DNA of 64,000 nucleotides, from contig CASEYC010000081.1 of the NCBI GenBank assembly GCA_949292025.1, forward strand, positions 54,967 through 118,966. The letters are read 5' to 3'. Every line of letters starts with the position of its first letter. The stretch's first letter is position 1. This document shows, piece by piece, positions 1 to 8,572 of this stretch. This stretch comes from an uncultured Bacteroides sp. GTDB lineage: Bacteria > Bacteroidota > Bacteroidia > Bacteroidales > Bacteroidaceae. The notes beneath the pieces are model-generated. The model worked only from the letters and a program-made list of their open reading frames with translations. It was not told the origin of the DNA and ran no database searches. The position numbers and the translations under genes are program-made.

Positions 1-294
1 ATCCTCTACGTCGAGGGACTGAAGGACTACATCAAAATCTACGAGGAGGACAATCCCAAGCCCATCCTCTCGCTGATGAGCATGAAGGCGATGGAAGACC
101 TGCTGCCCGCGTCGCAGTTCATGCGCGTACACCGCTCGTACATCGTGCGCAAGGACAAAATCCGCGTCATCGACCGGGGGCGCATCGTCTTCGGCAAGGC
201 GTACATCCCCATCAGCGACAGCTACAAGGCAGCGTTCCAGGCATACCTGGACCGGCGGAGCTGGACGCCGCCCGCCACGCATCAGGAAGAATGA
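1..294 (+). CDS. LytTR-type response regulator, C-terminal part
   Basis: The reading frame is open from the first base and encodes the end of a LytTR DNA-binding domain. Visible family motifs are the opening YVEGLKDYIKIY block, where LytTR proteins typically read EA..NYV.I, and the downstream FMRVHRSYIVRKDKI block, followed by an isoleucine/proline strand ending in the C-terminus. The receiver domain and the usual partner histidine kinase would lie upstream of the window. LytTR regulators of this class bind direct repeats in promoters of membrane or envelope genes. The DUF4923 gene starts 19 bp downstream, so the two may be cotranscribed. The start is outside the window. Confidence 0.9.
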   Translation: MLYVEGLKDYIKIYEEDNPKPILSLMSMKAMEDLLPASQFMRVHRSYIVRKDKIRVIDRGRIVFGKAYIPISDSYKAAFQAYLDRRSWTPPATHQEE

Positions 295-313
295 TTAACT
301 ATATACGATACGA

Positions 314-913
314 ATGATGAAGAAGACAATCCTCGGGCTGCTGCTGACGACGGCAGCCTTGCTGGGCGCACAGGACGCGCAGGCACAATCGTTGAAAGAC
401 CTGTTCAACAAGGAAAATATCGAGAAAGTGGTCAACACCGTGACGAACAAGAACACGGCGAGCATGGAAGGCACCTGGACCTTCAGCGGCTCGGCGCTGG
501 CCTTCGAGTCGGACAACGTGTTGCAGAAGGCGGGCGGGGCCGTGGCCGCCGCGGCGGTGGAAAAGAAGCTGGACGGCTTCCTGGACAAGATAGGCATCCA
601 GCCGGGACAGATGAGCTTCACGTTCCAGGCGGACAGCACCTTCCAGACCGTGGTCAAGGGGAAGACGCTGAAGGGCACGTATGCCTACGACAACGACGCC
701 AAGAAGGTGAAGCTGAAGTTCAGCAAGCTGCTGAACATCAGCACGACGGTCAACTGCACCTCGCAGGAGATGCAGTTGCTCTTCCCTTCGGATCGCCTGC
801 TGGACCTGCTGACGTTCCTGGCCAGCAAGACCAATAACGCCACGCTGCAGTCCATCGGCTCGCTGGCCGAGAGCTACGACGGCATGATGCTGGGCTTCAC
901 GCTGAAGAAATAG
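314..913 (+). CDS. DUF4923 family secreted protein
   Basis: A 199-residue protein with a clear signal peptide (Lys-Lys, then an Ile/Leu-rich core, cleavage near AQAQS at residues 22-26). The mature part has a short helical region around residues 30-50 and then a lipocalin-like beta pattern beginning at GTWTFSGSALAFES, which matches the Bacteroidetes DUF4923 family as I know it. The function of that family is not established; a periplasmic or surface lipocalin-like role is inference. It begins 19 bp after the LytTR regulator. A start one codon later is equally possible (double Met). Confidence 0.8.
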   Translation: MMKKTILGLLLTTAALLGAQDAQAQSLKDLFNKENIEKVVNTVTNKNTASMEGTWTFSGSALAFESDNVLQKAGGAVAAAAVEKKLDGFLDKIGIQPGQMSFTFQADSTFQTVVKGKTLKGTYAYDNDAKKVKLKFSKLLNISTTVNCTSQEMQLLFPSDRLLDLLTFLASKTNNATLQSIGSLAESYDGMMLGFTLKK

Positions 914-927
914 CTCCCTGCGGGCGA

Positions 928-1104
928 TTACCAGAAGCGGTTCTTGTCTGGATTATACTCGAAGCCTACGGACTTCAGTTTACGCACCAGTTCGTCTTTC
1001 TCCACGTCCAGGTCCTCGCAAAGCGCGTCCAGCGTGGGATAAGAATCACGCAGTTTCATGTTGATGAAGCTGTAGAGCATCATCGGTTCTTCGGGCAAGT
1101 TCAT
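928..1104 (-). CDS. DUF4250 domain protein (58 aa)
   Basis: A short leftward gene of 58 codons starting MNLPEEPMML and ending NPDKNRFW. This matches DUF4250, a roughly 55-60 residue family: the MNLP..P.ML..F.NMKLRD opening, the acidic DALCEDLDVEKDEL helix and the GFEYN...N.FW tail are characteristic. A -7 promoter element (TACCTTTG) lies 39 bp upstream of the start codon, supporting independent expression. Function unknown; no membrane segment or signal peptide. It lies convergent with the DUF4923 gene. Confidence 0.85.
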   Translation of the reverse strand: MNLPEEPMMLYSFINMKLRDSYPTLDALCEDLDVEKDELVRKLKSVGFEYNPDKNRFW

Positions 1105-1142
1105 AACAATAATCTTTAATTACACAAAAACTAATACCGCCG

Positions 1143-1150
1143 CAAAGGTA
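1143..1150 (-). promoter_or_regulatory. Bacteroidetes -7 element for DUF4250 gene
   Basis: Reads TACCTTTG on the minus strand, a match to the Bacteroidetes housekeeping -7 consensus TAnnTTTG, 39 bp upstream of the DUF4250 start codon. Confidence 0.6.
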
Positions 1151-1199
1151 TGGAATTGCGCGGCAGGGCGGCTTGATTTAAGTCAAAATCGGCCAGCGG

Positions 1200-2219
1200 C
1201 TACTTCAGTCCCCGCTGGCTGACAATCACATAGATGACGACGGGCGCGCCCACGAGCGGCGTGACGGCGTTCAGGGGTATCAGGCCCGCCCCGCCGGGCA
1301 AGACGCACGCCAGGTTGCACGCCAGGGCCACCGCCGCGCCCGCCAGCATCGTCGCCGGCAGGAGAACGCGGTGGTTGGCCGTGGACAGCAGCAAGCGCGC
1401 CACGTGGGGCACTGCCAGGTCGATGAAGAGGATGGGGCCGCAGAATGCCGTCGTGACTGCCGTCAGCAAGCCCGCCACCGCCAACAGCACGTGGCGCACG
1501 CGCCGCACCCTCACGCCGAGGTTGGCGGCATAACGCTCGCCCAGCAGCAGGGCATTGAGGGGCTTCACCAACAGCAAGGCGCCCGCCAGTCCCAACATCA
1601 CGACCGAGGCAAAGGCGGGCAACTGTCCCAGGGACACCCCGCCGAAATGGCCCATCCCCCACACCATGTAGGACTGCACGCCCTCCGCCGGGGACAGGAA
1701 GTTGAGCAACGACACGGCGGACGACGCCAGGTAGCCCACCATCATGCCGATGATGAGCAGCATCACGCCGCTCCGCACCTGGGTGGAGAAGAACAGGATG
1801 AGCGCCATCACCGCCACCGCGCCCGCCATCGCCCCCGCCAGCACGGAGAAGAAGCCGGACAGGCTGAACGCTCCCGCCGAGACCGTCCCCCCCAGCAGCA
1901 GCATCACCACCGCCACGCCCAGCCCCGCGCCGGAGTTGACGCCCAGTATGGACGCGCCCGCCAGCGGATTGCGGAAAGCCGTCTGCAACAACAGCCCGCA
2001 CGCGGACAGCGCACTGCCCGCCAGCATCGCCGTCACCGCCTGGGGCAGGCGCGCCTCCAGGACGATGTAGCGCCAGCTCTCGCGCCCGGCGTCCTCGCCC
2101 AGCAGGATGCGGAGCACCTCCCCGGCGGGGATGTGCACCGAGCCTACGAGCAGGTTGGCGGCGAACAGCAGCGCAATCAATACGCCCAGCAGGGTGATAA
2201 GCAGTCCGGTCTTGTTCAT
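1200..2219 (-). CDS. btuC: FecCD/BtuC-type ABC transporter permease
   Basis: A 339-residue polytopic membrane protein of the FecCD (BtuC/FhuB) family, usual length 320-350. It has about ten hydrophobic segments and the family landmarks: GSALSACGLLLQTAFRNPLA near residues 68-87, and the FCGPILFIDLAVPHVARLL block near residues 258-277 that contacts the ATPase. Its position as the last gene of a cobalamin-riboswitch operon, 12 bp after the binding-protein gene, points to vitamin B12 (or a related corrinoid) import across the inner membrane. The symbol is given from context; siderophore permeases have the same fold. No ATP-binding gene follows, so its ATPase must be encoded elsewhere. Confidence 0.85.
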   Translation of the reverse strand: MNKTGLLITLLGVLIALLFAANLLVGSVHIPAGEVLRILLGEDAGRESWRYIVLEARLPQAVTAMLAGSALSACGLLLQTAFRNPLAGASILGVNSGAGLGVAVVMLLLGGTVSAGAFSLSGFFSVLAGAMAGAVAVMALILFFSTQVRSGVMLLIIGMMVGYLASSAVSLLNFLSPAEGVQSYMVWGMGHFGGVSLGQLPAFASVVMLGLAGALLLVKPLNALLLGERYAANLGVRVRRVRHVLLAVAGLLTAVTTAFCGPILFIDLAVPHVARLLLSTANHRVLLPATMLAGAAVALACNLACVLPGGAGLIPLNAVTPLVGAPVVIYVIVSQRGLK

Positions 2220-2231
2220 GGGGCAGTCGCG

Positions 2232-3371
2232 TTATTCTTCCAGTTTGCAAAAGTAGCGTAATCCACCCAAACGCTTCATTTCGGGATGGAAAATCTGTAT
2301 CAGGTCGGCCAGCAGCCAGTCCGGGCGGAAGGGCGTCTCCTCGAAGAAGTTGACGCGCGCGGCGTTGCATCCGTAGATGTTGCGCTGACGGAAGGCCTTG
2401 AACTGGGCATAGCCGTCATGTTCGGCGCGCAGGTCGGCGTAGGTCAGGTCGTGCTGGCGGTTGTATTTGATGAGCCATACGTCGGCGTCGCCCCCCCGGT
2501 CCAGCACGCTCTCGAAGGACAGGGGCAGCGCCCCGCTGGTCGGTTCGTCGGCAAACACGTAACGGCCGCAGGCGTCGGCGTAGAGCCGTCCCATCGGGCT
2601 TCCCCCGCCCGAGACGTACCACACCGCCCCGTACATCGTGTCGCTCAGCACGGACAGGGAAGTGGACGAGAGCAGTGCCCGCTGCTTCAGCCGCCGGTAG
2701 TTGTCCTCCACCACGGCAAAGAGGCTGTCCGCCCGCTGCCCGACGCCGAACAAACGCCCGTAGAAGCGCATCCACTCGGCCCTGCCCAGGGCGGAGGTCT
2801 CCAAGTAGTCGGCACACTCCACGATGGGGGCGCCCAGCTTCCCGATGCGGCCGTAGCCGTTGCCGTCCTGGTAGGGCGACAGGAGGATGGCGTCGGGGCG
2901 CAGCTCGATGATGCGCTCCACGTCGGGATTGTTCCCGCTGCCGCAGTCGGCCAGCCGCCCGTCCGCGTATGCCTCGCGCACGAAGGGGAGGTTGACGTAG
3001 CGCAGGTCGCACACGCCGCCGATGGCATCGGCTGCGCCCAGCCCGCCCAGCAGGCTGCAATGGACGGACGAGTAGACCAACGCCCGGTCGAGGGGCGTGC
3101 GCACCAGCGTGCCCTCCGGCAAGCCGTCGGGCAGGGGCTTGTCCTTGGGTGCCAGCACGTAGGTGTGCAGCGTCCGCAGGGTGTCCCACGGATTGCGCAG
3201 GGTGGCGACCGTATAACCGGGATAGTCCACCAAAATCAGGTTCGCGGCGTGGCGCAAATCCAGCGTATCGCCCCCTTCAGAAGCCAAAGGGGCCTTGCCC
3301 CTCCCGCCGCAGGCGGCGAAGAGGAACAAAGCCCAACCTATCATTACAAATAAATAACAACGATGTCGCAT
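2232..3371 (-). CDS. btuF: Periplasmic corrinoid-binding lipoprotein (BtuF-like)
   Basis: A 379-residue lipoprotein with an N-terminal hydrophobic stretch and lipobox LFAAC (Cys at about residue 21). The rest matches type III periplasmic binding proteins (BtuF/FhuD, Peripla_BP_2): a first lobe containing the phrases VCDLRYVNLPFV and NPDVERIIELRPDAILLSP, the latter typical of this family (P.lE.i..l.PDlil), a long linker helix and a second lobe. It should deliver cobalamin from the outer-membrane receptor to the permease encoded next. It lies 11 bp downstream of the DUF5074-like gene within the riboswitch operon. The Met at residue 10 is a possible alternative start. Confidence 0.85.
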   Translation of the reverse strand: MRHRCYLFVMIGWALFLFAACGGRGKAPLASEGGDTLDLRHAANLILVDYPGYTVATLRNPWDTLRTLHTYVLAPKDKPLPDGLPEGTLVRTPLDRALVYSSVHCSLLGGLGAADAIGGVCDLRYVNLPFVREAYADGRLADCGSGNNPDVERIIELRPDAILLSPYQDGNGYGRIGKLGAPIVECADYLETSALGRAEWMRFYGRLFGVGQRADSLFAVVEDNYRRLKQRALLSSTSLSVLSDTMYGAVWYVSGGGSPMGRLYADACGRYVFADEPTSGALPLSFESVLDRGGDADVWLIKYNRQHDLTYADLRAEHDGYAQFKAFRQRNIYGCNAARVNFFEETPFRPDWLLADLIQIFHPEMKRLGGLRYFCKLEE

Positions 3372-3382
3372 CCTGTGTACGC

Positions 3383-4528
3383 TTAATCCAACACCAGCAT
3401 ATTGACGGCTCCCACGCCCACGTCGAAGCTGCGCTGCACCATGCCGTCGGTGTCATACTCGTACACATAGCTGGGCAGGGCGTAAGCATTGGCGGGGTCG
3501 TCCACGTAGGAGGTGACGAAGATGTGCCCGTCGTCCGGGTTGACCACGATGCCGGCGGGATTGTCCACGCGGTTGTACTCAAACTCCGAATCCTGCTGGG
3601 AGGCCAGGACGGGGATGAATGCTTCGTCCGCCACGGCATGGGTCAGCACGTCGTAGGCGACGTACAGCATGTTCTCCCGCCCGCTCCAGTTGTTGTAGAT
3701 GGTATAGAGCGTGTTGCCGGAGAGGCACATCAGCGTGACCGGCTCGCCCAGGTCGGTGGCTGTGCCCGTAGCCGTGTCGATGACCCACAGCGAGGCGGGG
3801 TTTTCCATATAGTCGCCCATGCAGCCGACAAAGAGCTGGCCGGAAGCAGCATGGCCTACGAGCTTGGTGGGATTCATCCCTACGCCTATCTTCCCCTCCT
3901 CCGTGAAGTCGTCCAGGCGGATTTTGGAGACGCTGAAGCCGCCCGCATAGCCGCCGGTGTAATTCAGGCCGTCGGAGTTGACCACGTACAGGTAGTCGCC
4001 CACGACTGCCATCTCTTCGGGATTGGGACCTACCTGCACCGTGTTGTCTATCGTGTTGGTAGCCGGATTGATGCGCGACACGTAGCCGTCGAACATGGAG
4101 ACGTAGACGTATTCACCGTCGGTGACGATGTCGCGCGGCTGCGAGCCTTGTTCGGTTGTCGGGCAGATTTGCGCGATGCTGGCGGCAGTGTGTTTGTCCA
4201 CCACTTCCACCGTGTTCGAGCCGGAAACGGCAATGTACAGGTTCTCGCCCAGCACTACGCCGTCCTGCACCGTCGAGCCGAGTTCGCGGCCGTTCGCGTC
4301 TTTGAAGACGTCATTGAAAAAGCAGTTGCCGGCCAGGTCGATGAAGGTCAGTGAGCCGTTGATGCTGTAGCCTTCGTTGCCGGTATTGAACACATAGATG
4401 CCCCGCTCGGCGCGGAACTCGGTTTCCTCCCCGCCGTTGCCGGGATTGTCGTCGTCGTCGCAAGCAACGAACAGCATGGGCAAAGCCAACGCCCATGCAC
4501 AAAACTTCAAATACTTCATTACATTCAT
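3383..4528 (-). CDS. YncE/DUF5074-like beta-propeller lipoprotein of B12 locus
   Basis: A 381-residue lipoprotein: hydrophobic N-terminus, lipobox LFVAC followed by an acidic DDDDNPGNGG tether typical of surface-exposed Bacteroides lipoproteins. The body has repeating blade-like strands, for example GVVLGENLYIAVSGSNTVEVVD, DIVTDGEYVYVSMFDGYVSRI and AVVGDYLYVVNSDG (each a YVTN-type blade), fitting a YncE/DUF5074 seven-bladed propeller. Proteins of this type commonly sit next to BtuB in Bacteroides cobalamin operons, so a role as a surface corrinoid-binding or receptor accessory protein is likely but inferred. A start three codons in (position 4519) is also possible. Confidence 0.8.
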   Translation of the reverse strand: MNVMKYLKFCAWALALPMLFVACDDDDNPGNGGEETEFRAERGIYVFNTGNEGYSINGSLTFIDLAGNCFFNDVFKDANGRELGSTVQDGVVLGENLYIAVSGSNTVEVVDKHTAASIAQICPTTEQGSQPRDIVTDGEYVYVSMFDGYVSRINPATNTIDNTVQVGPNPEEMAVVGDYLYVVNSDGLNYTGGYAGGFSVSKIRLDDFTEEGKIGVGMNPTKLVGHAASGQLFVGCMGDYMENPASLWVIDTATGTATDLGEPVTLMCLSGNTLYTIYNNWSGRENMLYVAYDVLTHAVADEAFIPVLASQQDSEFEYNRVDNPAGIVVNPDDGHIFVTSYVDDPANAYALPSYVYEYDTDGMVQRSFDVGVGAVNMLVLD

Positions 4529-4552
4529 ATTGCTTCTATGGTTTATAAGTGA

Positions 4553-6568
4553 TTATATCTTCACGTCCAGCGTCAGCCGATACGAGCGGCCGGGCATGGG
4601 GTAACTCTTCACGATGCTGTATTGCTTGTTGCCCAGGTTCTGCGCGTCTATTCTCAGGGACAGCTCCGTCCGTTTCCAGCGGAAGGAGCGATACAACGCC
4701 ACGCCGAACTCCACGTAGCCGGGCATCCGGTTGGCCTCGATGTTCTGCACCGTGGTATAGCGCTCGCTGTTGCCGGTGGCGTGGAGGGACAGGTTCACCC
4801 AAGGATTCTCCCAAGCCAGGGAAGCGGCGCCGGAATGCACTGGCGTATAGGGAATCTGGTCGCCGTAGTAGGCCGAGGCGGGTTCGGTCTTGTCCACAGC
4901 GCGCTGGCAAGCATAGTTGAGCGAAACCAGCAGGCGGTGTGCCGACGCCAGGCGTACAGCGGCTTCGCCATGCACATCGGCTCCCCAGATGTCCACATGC
5001 CCCAGGTTGACCGTCGCCCAGAAGAACATGTTGTAGGGGATAGCCACGATTTTGTCTTCCACATAGTTATAGTATCCGTCCGCCGACAGTGCCAGCGACT
5101 CCAGCCAGGCGGCGCCGGTCTTCGCGTAGGTCAGGCCGATGTTAAGCTGACGGGCAATCTCCGGCTTCACGTCGCGGCTGCCCCAGCGGTCGAAGTAGTT
5201 CTCCGTGAAGGTGGCCACGCGGAAGATGTCCTTGTAGGAAGCGCGGAGGCGGAAGTCGGCTGCCTCCCAAGGTTTCCACGACAGGGAGAGCGACGGGGAC
5301 AGCCGCCGGGCGTCGCGGGCACTCTCCCCGCCCCGCGCCTGGTTCTGGTAGATGGAGCCGAGCAGCAGGGCAGTGACCGTCAGGCGGGGAGTGCGGTAGC
5401 GGGCGGAAAGGGTCTGCAACACGGTGTGGCGGCGCGGCGTGACGCCCGCAGTCGCGCTCGAAGTCAGGTTGTTGAAGGCATAGTCCGCCGCGTAGGAGAA
5501 CGCCCATCGCTCCCACGGCGTATAGAGCAAGGCCGCCGAGGCGTAATATTCGCGCTGGTAATAGCGGTTATCCATCGCCCCGCCGGGATATTCGTTGCCC
5601 TGGTCGTGGTAGTGCGAGTAGGCCCAGTTGAATTTACCGTTCAGTTGCAGGGACAAGTGGTTGTCCCAATACGTGCGGAAGTGGAGCTGCGCGAAGAAGT
5701 TGCGTTCGGTCAGTTCCTCTTCGCTGTGGCTGTTGTAAAGAATCACCGGGCCGGGCAGTTCGCGGAAGGAGTCGTAGTAGTAGACCTTCCCGTTCAGCTC
5801 CGAGCGGCGGGTGGGGCGGGCATAGAGGTTCCACTCCCCGCGCCAGGTCTCGATGTAGTTGTTCTCGCGCCGCTCCTGCGTCTGGTACTTGCCGTTGACC
5901 AGCGTGAAGGGATAGCGGTTGTCCGCCCGCATATAGTCGCCGAAGACGGACATGGCCACCCGTCCGGACAGGCGTTGGTCGTAGCGCAGGGAGGGGTTGG
6001 CCAAGCCGAAGGAACCCGTCTTCAATCCGGCGCGGAGACGCCAGCTTTGTTCTGCAAAGTCGGGCGTTAAGGTCTGCAGACGTATGGTGGCCGCCGAAGC
6101 CACGGTGCGGGCGGGCAGGAAGATGTCATCGTTGTCGCCCACGGACAGAGAGAGGGCGGACACATTGTCCAGCGAGAAGCGCGAGAAGTCTATCTGACCG
6201 CTCTGGCAGTCGGTCAGTGCGATGCCGTCGTAGGCCACCGCCGTATGCTGCGCGCCCAGGCTGCGCACGGACACCGTCTTCATGCCGCCCGCGCCGCCAT
6301 AGTCCTTCACGTTCACGCCGGAGAAGCGGCGCAAGGCGTCGGCCACGTCCGTCACTCCCTGCTGGTCGAACTGCGCCTGCGAAAGCGACTGGAAAGGCGA
6401 GGTGGCCGTGGTCTTCCGCGCCACGAAAGGCGCATCCACCACGACTTCCTCCAACGTATGTACGCCGCGCGCCACCGTATCCGTCGCCGCTTCCTGCGCC
6501 ACGGACGGATACGCCGCCATACCCAAGAGACCGGCACAGCACAGCCGCGCCCACGTTCTTCTGCTCAT
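4553..6568 (-). CDS. btuB: TonB-dependent cobalamin receptor (BtuB-like)
   Basis: A 671-residue outer-membrane TonB-dependent receptor. The chosen start (position 6568) gives a signal peptide ending near PSVAQ; an upstream in-frame extension runs back into the riboswitch and is unlikely. The TonB-box region TLEEVVVDAP is near residue 38, followed by a plug with ADALRRFSGVNVKDYGGAGG and VSVRSLGAQHTAVAYDGI, and then a 22-strand-type barrel ending in an alternating terminal strand with a C-terminal YRLTLDVKI. The cobalamin riboswitch directly upstream fixes vitamin B12 or another corrinoid as the most probable ligand. It is the first gene of a four-gene operon. Confidence 0.92.
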   Translation of the reverse strand: MSRRTWARLCCAGLLGMAAYPSVAQEAATDTVARGVHTLEEVVVDAPFVARKTTATSPFQSLSQAQFDQQGVTDVADALRRFSGVNVKDYGGAGGMKTVSVRSLGAQHTAVAYDGIALTDCQSGQIDFSRFSLDNVSALSLSVGDNDDIFLPARTVASAATIRLQTLTPDFAEQSWRLRAGLKTGSFGLANPSLRYDQRLSGRVAMSVFGDYMRADNRYPFTLVNGKYQTQERRENNYIETWRGEWNLYARPTRRSELNGKVYYYDSFRELPGPVILYNSHSEEELTERNFFAQLHFRTYWDNHLSLQLNGKFNWAYSHYHDQGNEYPGGAMDNRYYQREYYASAALLYTPWERWAFSYAADYAFNNLTSSATAGVTPRRHTVLQTLSARYRTPRLTVTALLLGSIYQNQARGGESARDARRLSPSLSLSWKPWEAADFRLRASYKDIFRVATFTENYFDRWGSRDVKPEIARQLNIGLTYAKTGAAWLESLALSADGYYNYVEDKIVAIPYNMFFWATVNLGHVDIWGADVHGEAAVRLASAHRLLVSLNYACQRAVDKTEPASAYYGDQIPYTPVHSGAASLAWENPWVNLSLHATGNSERYTTVQNIEANRMPGYVEFGVALYRSFRWKRTELSLRIDAQNLGNKQYSIVKSYPMPGRSYRLTLDVKI

Positions 6569-6649
6569 AAACAATCCAAGACTGTTTGATACTCTAACAA
6601 TGTGTTGCCAACTGCTTTCCTCGAACAGCTGGTTTTTCGACTTTGTTTT

Positions 6650-6835
6650 GCAGGTCTTCTGACTCGCTTCCAAGGCATGTCGCCTTCCCGTTCCCCGCGG
6701 GGGAAGAACAGTGGCGTAGCAGTGGTTGACACACCCTTTTGCGGAAGCTCACAGCAGCGGGACTGTCCGGGATTTGCACCCGATTCCCTTTTCATCCGAC
6801 GGCCCGGACAGACCGATGCGGAACAAAACGTGGCA
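6650..6835 (-). promoter_or_regulatory. Cobalamin riboswitch
   Basis: Read on the minus strand, the leader contains GTGCAAATCCCGGACAGTCC, then CCGCTGCTGTGAG, and finally the B12-box region ending AGTCAGAAGACCTGC at about 6650-6665. These are the hallmark segments of the cobalamin riboswitch in the usual order. It lies about 80 bp upstream of the btuB-like start, so it should shut off B12 uptake when adenosylcobalamin is plentiful. The exact 5' edge is approximate. Confidence 0.95.
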
Positions 6836-6841
6836 AAGGTA
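6834..6841 (-). promoter_or_regulatory. -7 element of B12 uptake operon
   Basis: TACCTTTG on the minus strand, immediately upstream of the cobalamin riboswitch; matches TAnnTTTG. Confidence 0.65.
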
Positions 6842-6942
6842 GGACATTCCGCCGAACGGTGCAAGCGTTTGCCCTTATTTCTGCTTTTTTATCCCTCTTT
6901 TTGTTCAAAGGCAAGTTCAACCTCCCACAGTTTTAATCCGAT

Positions 6943-7054
6943 GTCAATGATAGTATTATCGAGTGCCAATGATAGTGCTATCGCAAGGCATCAATAGAGC
7001 TACCGCAAGCCATCGATAGGACTATCATAAGCCATCGGTAGAGCCTTCGCTCAA
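6943..7054. repeat. 22 bp degenerate tandem repeat (5 units)
   Basis: Five consecutive units of 22-23 bp based on CATCGATAGnnCTATCGCAAG. The last three units begin at 6989, 7011 and 7033, exactly 22 bp apart. Each unit holds a small dyad (GATAG/CTATC). The last unit runs over the stop codon of the leftward transglutaminase gene, so it sits at that gene's 3' end. The function is unknown; a terminator or nucleoid-protein site is possible. Confidence 0.75.
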
Positions 7055-8565
7055 TAATACATCACCGAATCATTCCGCAGGAAACAAAGCACCTGATTGA
7101 GTTGCTGTTGGGGATTCACGAACCGCAACAAGGCGGCAGCCGGCACCTGGTCATAAACCTGCGTTGTATCCGTGGCCGACTGGCGAGGTATCGGTACAAA
7201 TTCGCTCCAGTCAGTGTCCCAATAATACAATGTATGTTCTATTCCAGGCATCCGTCTTTTCAAAGTTACAGTGCGCCGATTCTTCAAGTCGGGAACGAAC
7301 GGGTGTAGCTTTCCCTGTCGGTCGGCCAGGAAGGGTGCACTTACATATTGCCAGCCATCCGCCGTGTTCCGGGCCACGATGAAAATGTTGTCGCCCACCA
7401 CGTCTTCAAACGTGGCCACCCCCTCTTCCGAACAGTTGCCTATGGCCAATGGCCTCCATTTATTATTGTTATAGATACATAGATACACTTTCGTATAGGG
7501 ATGAGCTTTGAATACATTCTTGTCCGACACGGGCACATGTATCGTAGTGGTTTTGTCTAGGTATTCATTCGTAACATCCTCCAGCAAAGGGCTGTCCAGC
7601 CAAGTTTTTCCGTTCCCCACCTCTTGCCGACCGTAATGCGTAGGGGTGAACCGCCGTCTGTACACCTTGGCCGGTCGTCGGTAGCGTTTGAGTGACAGCA
7701 TTTCTGCATGGATGCCCGGTTGTTCTTCCCCGGGTCCGAAACTGTGGAAACGCCCATTGTCCCACACGGCACACCAACTGTGTCCCAAGTCCATCTTAGG
7801 CCAAAGCGTTACGTCCACTGCCACTGGTATTCCCACGGCACGCATGATGCACGTGCCCAGATTGCAAAGGCCTTCGCATGCGCTGAAGCCCGCACGGTAA
7901 GTTTCTTCCAAAGTGGGATAAAGGGTGAATCCCGGATCACGATACCTCATCACCTCCTTTAGCCGATCATTCAGCACGGTGCAGGCTTCCAGCGGAGTAC
8001 GCACGTCCGCCGAATCCAACAACGGCAGGAAGCGTCTCATCAATTTTTCCCGCAAGTCGGAAACTTCTTCCGTCTGCGCGCGGTAGGGCAAGATGTAGCG
8101 GCAGAAGATGTCGAAGGGCACTTCCTTGGCCCACGGCTTTTGCCATGCTTCGAAAGCCAGGTCGATGTTACGCACCAGGAAAGCACTGTCAAGGGAAAGC
8201 ACATCATACAGGTTCTCGTGCATCAGTCGGTATCCGTTCCGGACCAGCGAGTCGCAGTGCCGTTGCATGGCTTCCTTGTCTGCAAAGGCGGCGATGTCCG
8301 GCCTGTATTCATCGCCCTCCGGCGACAGGTAGTAATCCTTTTGCGCGTAGTGATAGGGCATGTTCCTTATCAGGAACCGGGCGGCTTCGTATTTCAGCGT
8401 GTCGCCCTTGTAGTGGTCCAGTACCGCTTCCAGTTCGCCCCGGTTCCCTTCGGCCAGTTGTAATGCCAAAGCCAATTCTTTGTCGGCCACAGGGCGCGAA
8501 CAGGAGAATAGACAGTCCAACAGGCTGCCGCACAGCATCATGATTACTATACCTTTCTTATTCAT
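7051..8565 (-). CDS. Transglutaminase-like lipoprotein
   Basis: A 504-residue lipoprotein (hydrophobic start, lipobox LFSCS with Cys at residue 22). The middle carries a transglutaminase-like core: the catalytic cysteine block ACEGLCNLGTCIMRAVGIP around residues 230-250 and the histidine block LGHSWCAVWDNGRFHSFGP around residues 265-285, i.e. the Cys-His pair and following aromatic-Asp region are kept. The C-terminal third looks like carbohydrate-binding-type beta sandwiches. It is the last gene of the leftward NVEALA-like peptide locus, 7 bp after the signal peptidase gene. Substrate unknown: peptidase or amide-crosslinking activity are both possible. Confidence 0.75.
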   Translation of the reverse strand: MNKKGIVIMMLCGSLLDCLFSCSRPVADKELALALQLAEGNRGELEAVLDHYKGDTLKYEAARFLIRNMPYHYAQKDYYLSPEGDEYRPDIAAFADKEAMQRHCDSLVRNGYRLMHENLYDVLSLDSAFLVRNIDLAFEAWQKPWAKEVPFDIFCRYILPYRAQTEEVSDLREKLMRRFLPLLDSADVRTPLEACTVLNDRLKEVMRYRDPGFTLYPTLEETYRAGFSACEGLCNLGTCIMRAVGIPVAVDVTLWPKMDLGHSWCAVWDNGRFHSFGPGEEQPGIHAEMLSLKRYRRPAKVYRRRFTPTHYGRQEVGNGKTWLDSPLLEDVTNEYLDKTTTIHVPVSDKNVFKAHPYTKVYLCIYNNNKWRPLAIGNCSEEGVATFEDVVGDNIFIVARNTADGWQYVSAPFLADRQGKLHPFVPDLKNRRTVTLKRRMPGIEHTLYYWDTDWSEFVPIPRQSATDTTQVYDQVPAAALLRFVNPQQQLNQVLCFLRNDSVMYY

Positions 8566-8572
8566 TTCTTCT

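Noticed and set aside
1371-2261. Long open frame on the plus strand across the btuC-like gene
   Set aside because: It is rich in His, Gln and Arg with no recognisable domain and is the shadow of the BtuC-like permease on the other strand.
4622-6070. 482-codon frame on the plus strand within the btuB-like gene
   Set aside because: Low-complexity Val/Gly/Arg product in antisense to a clear TonB receptor; typical shadow frame in GC-rich DNA.
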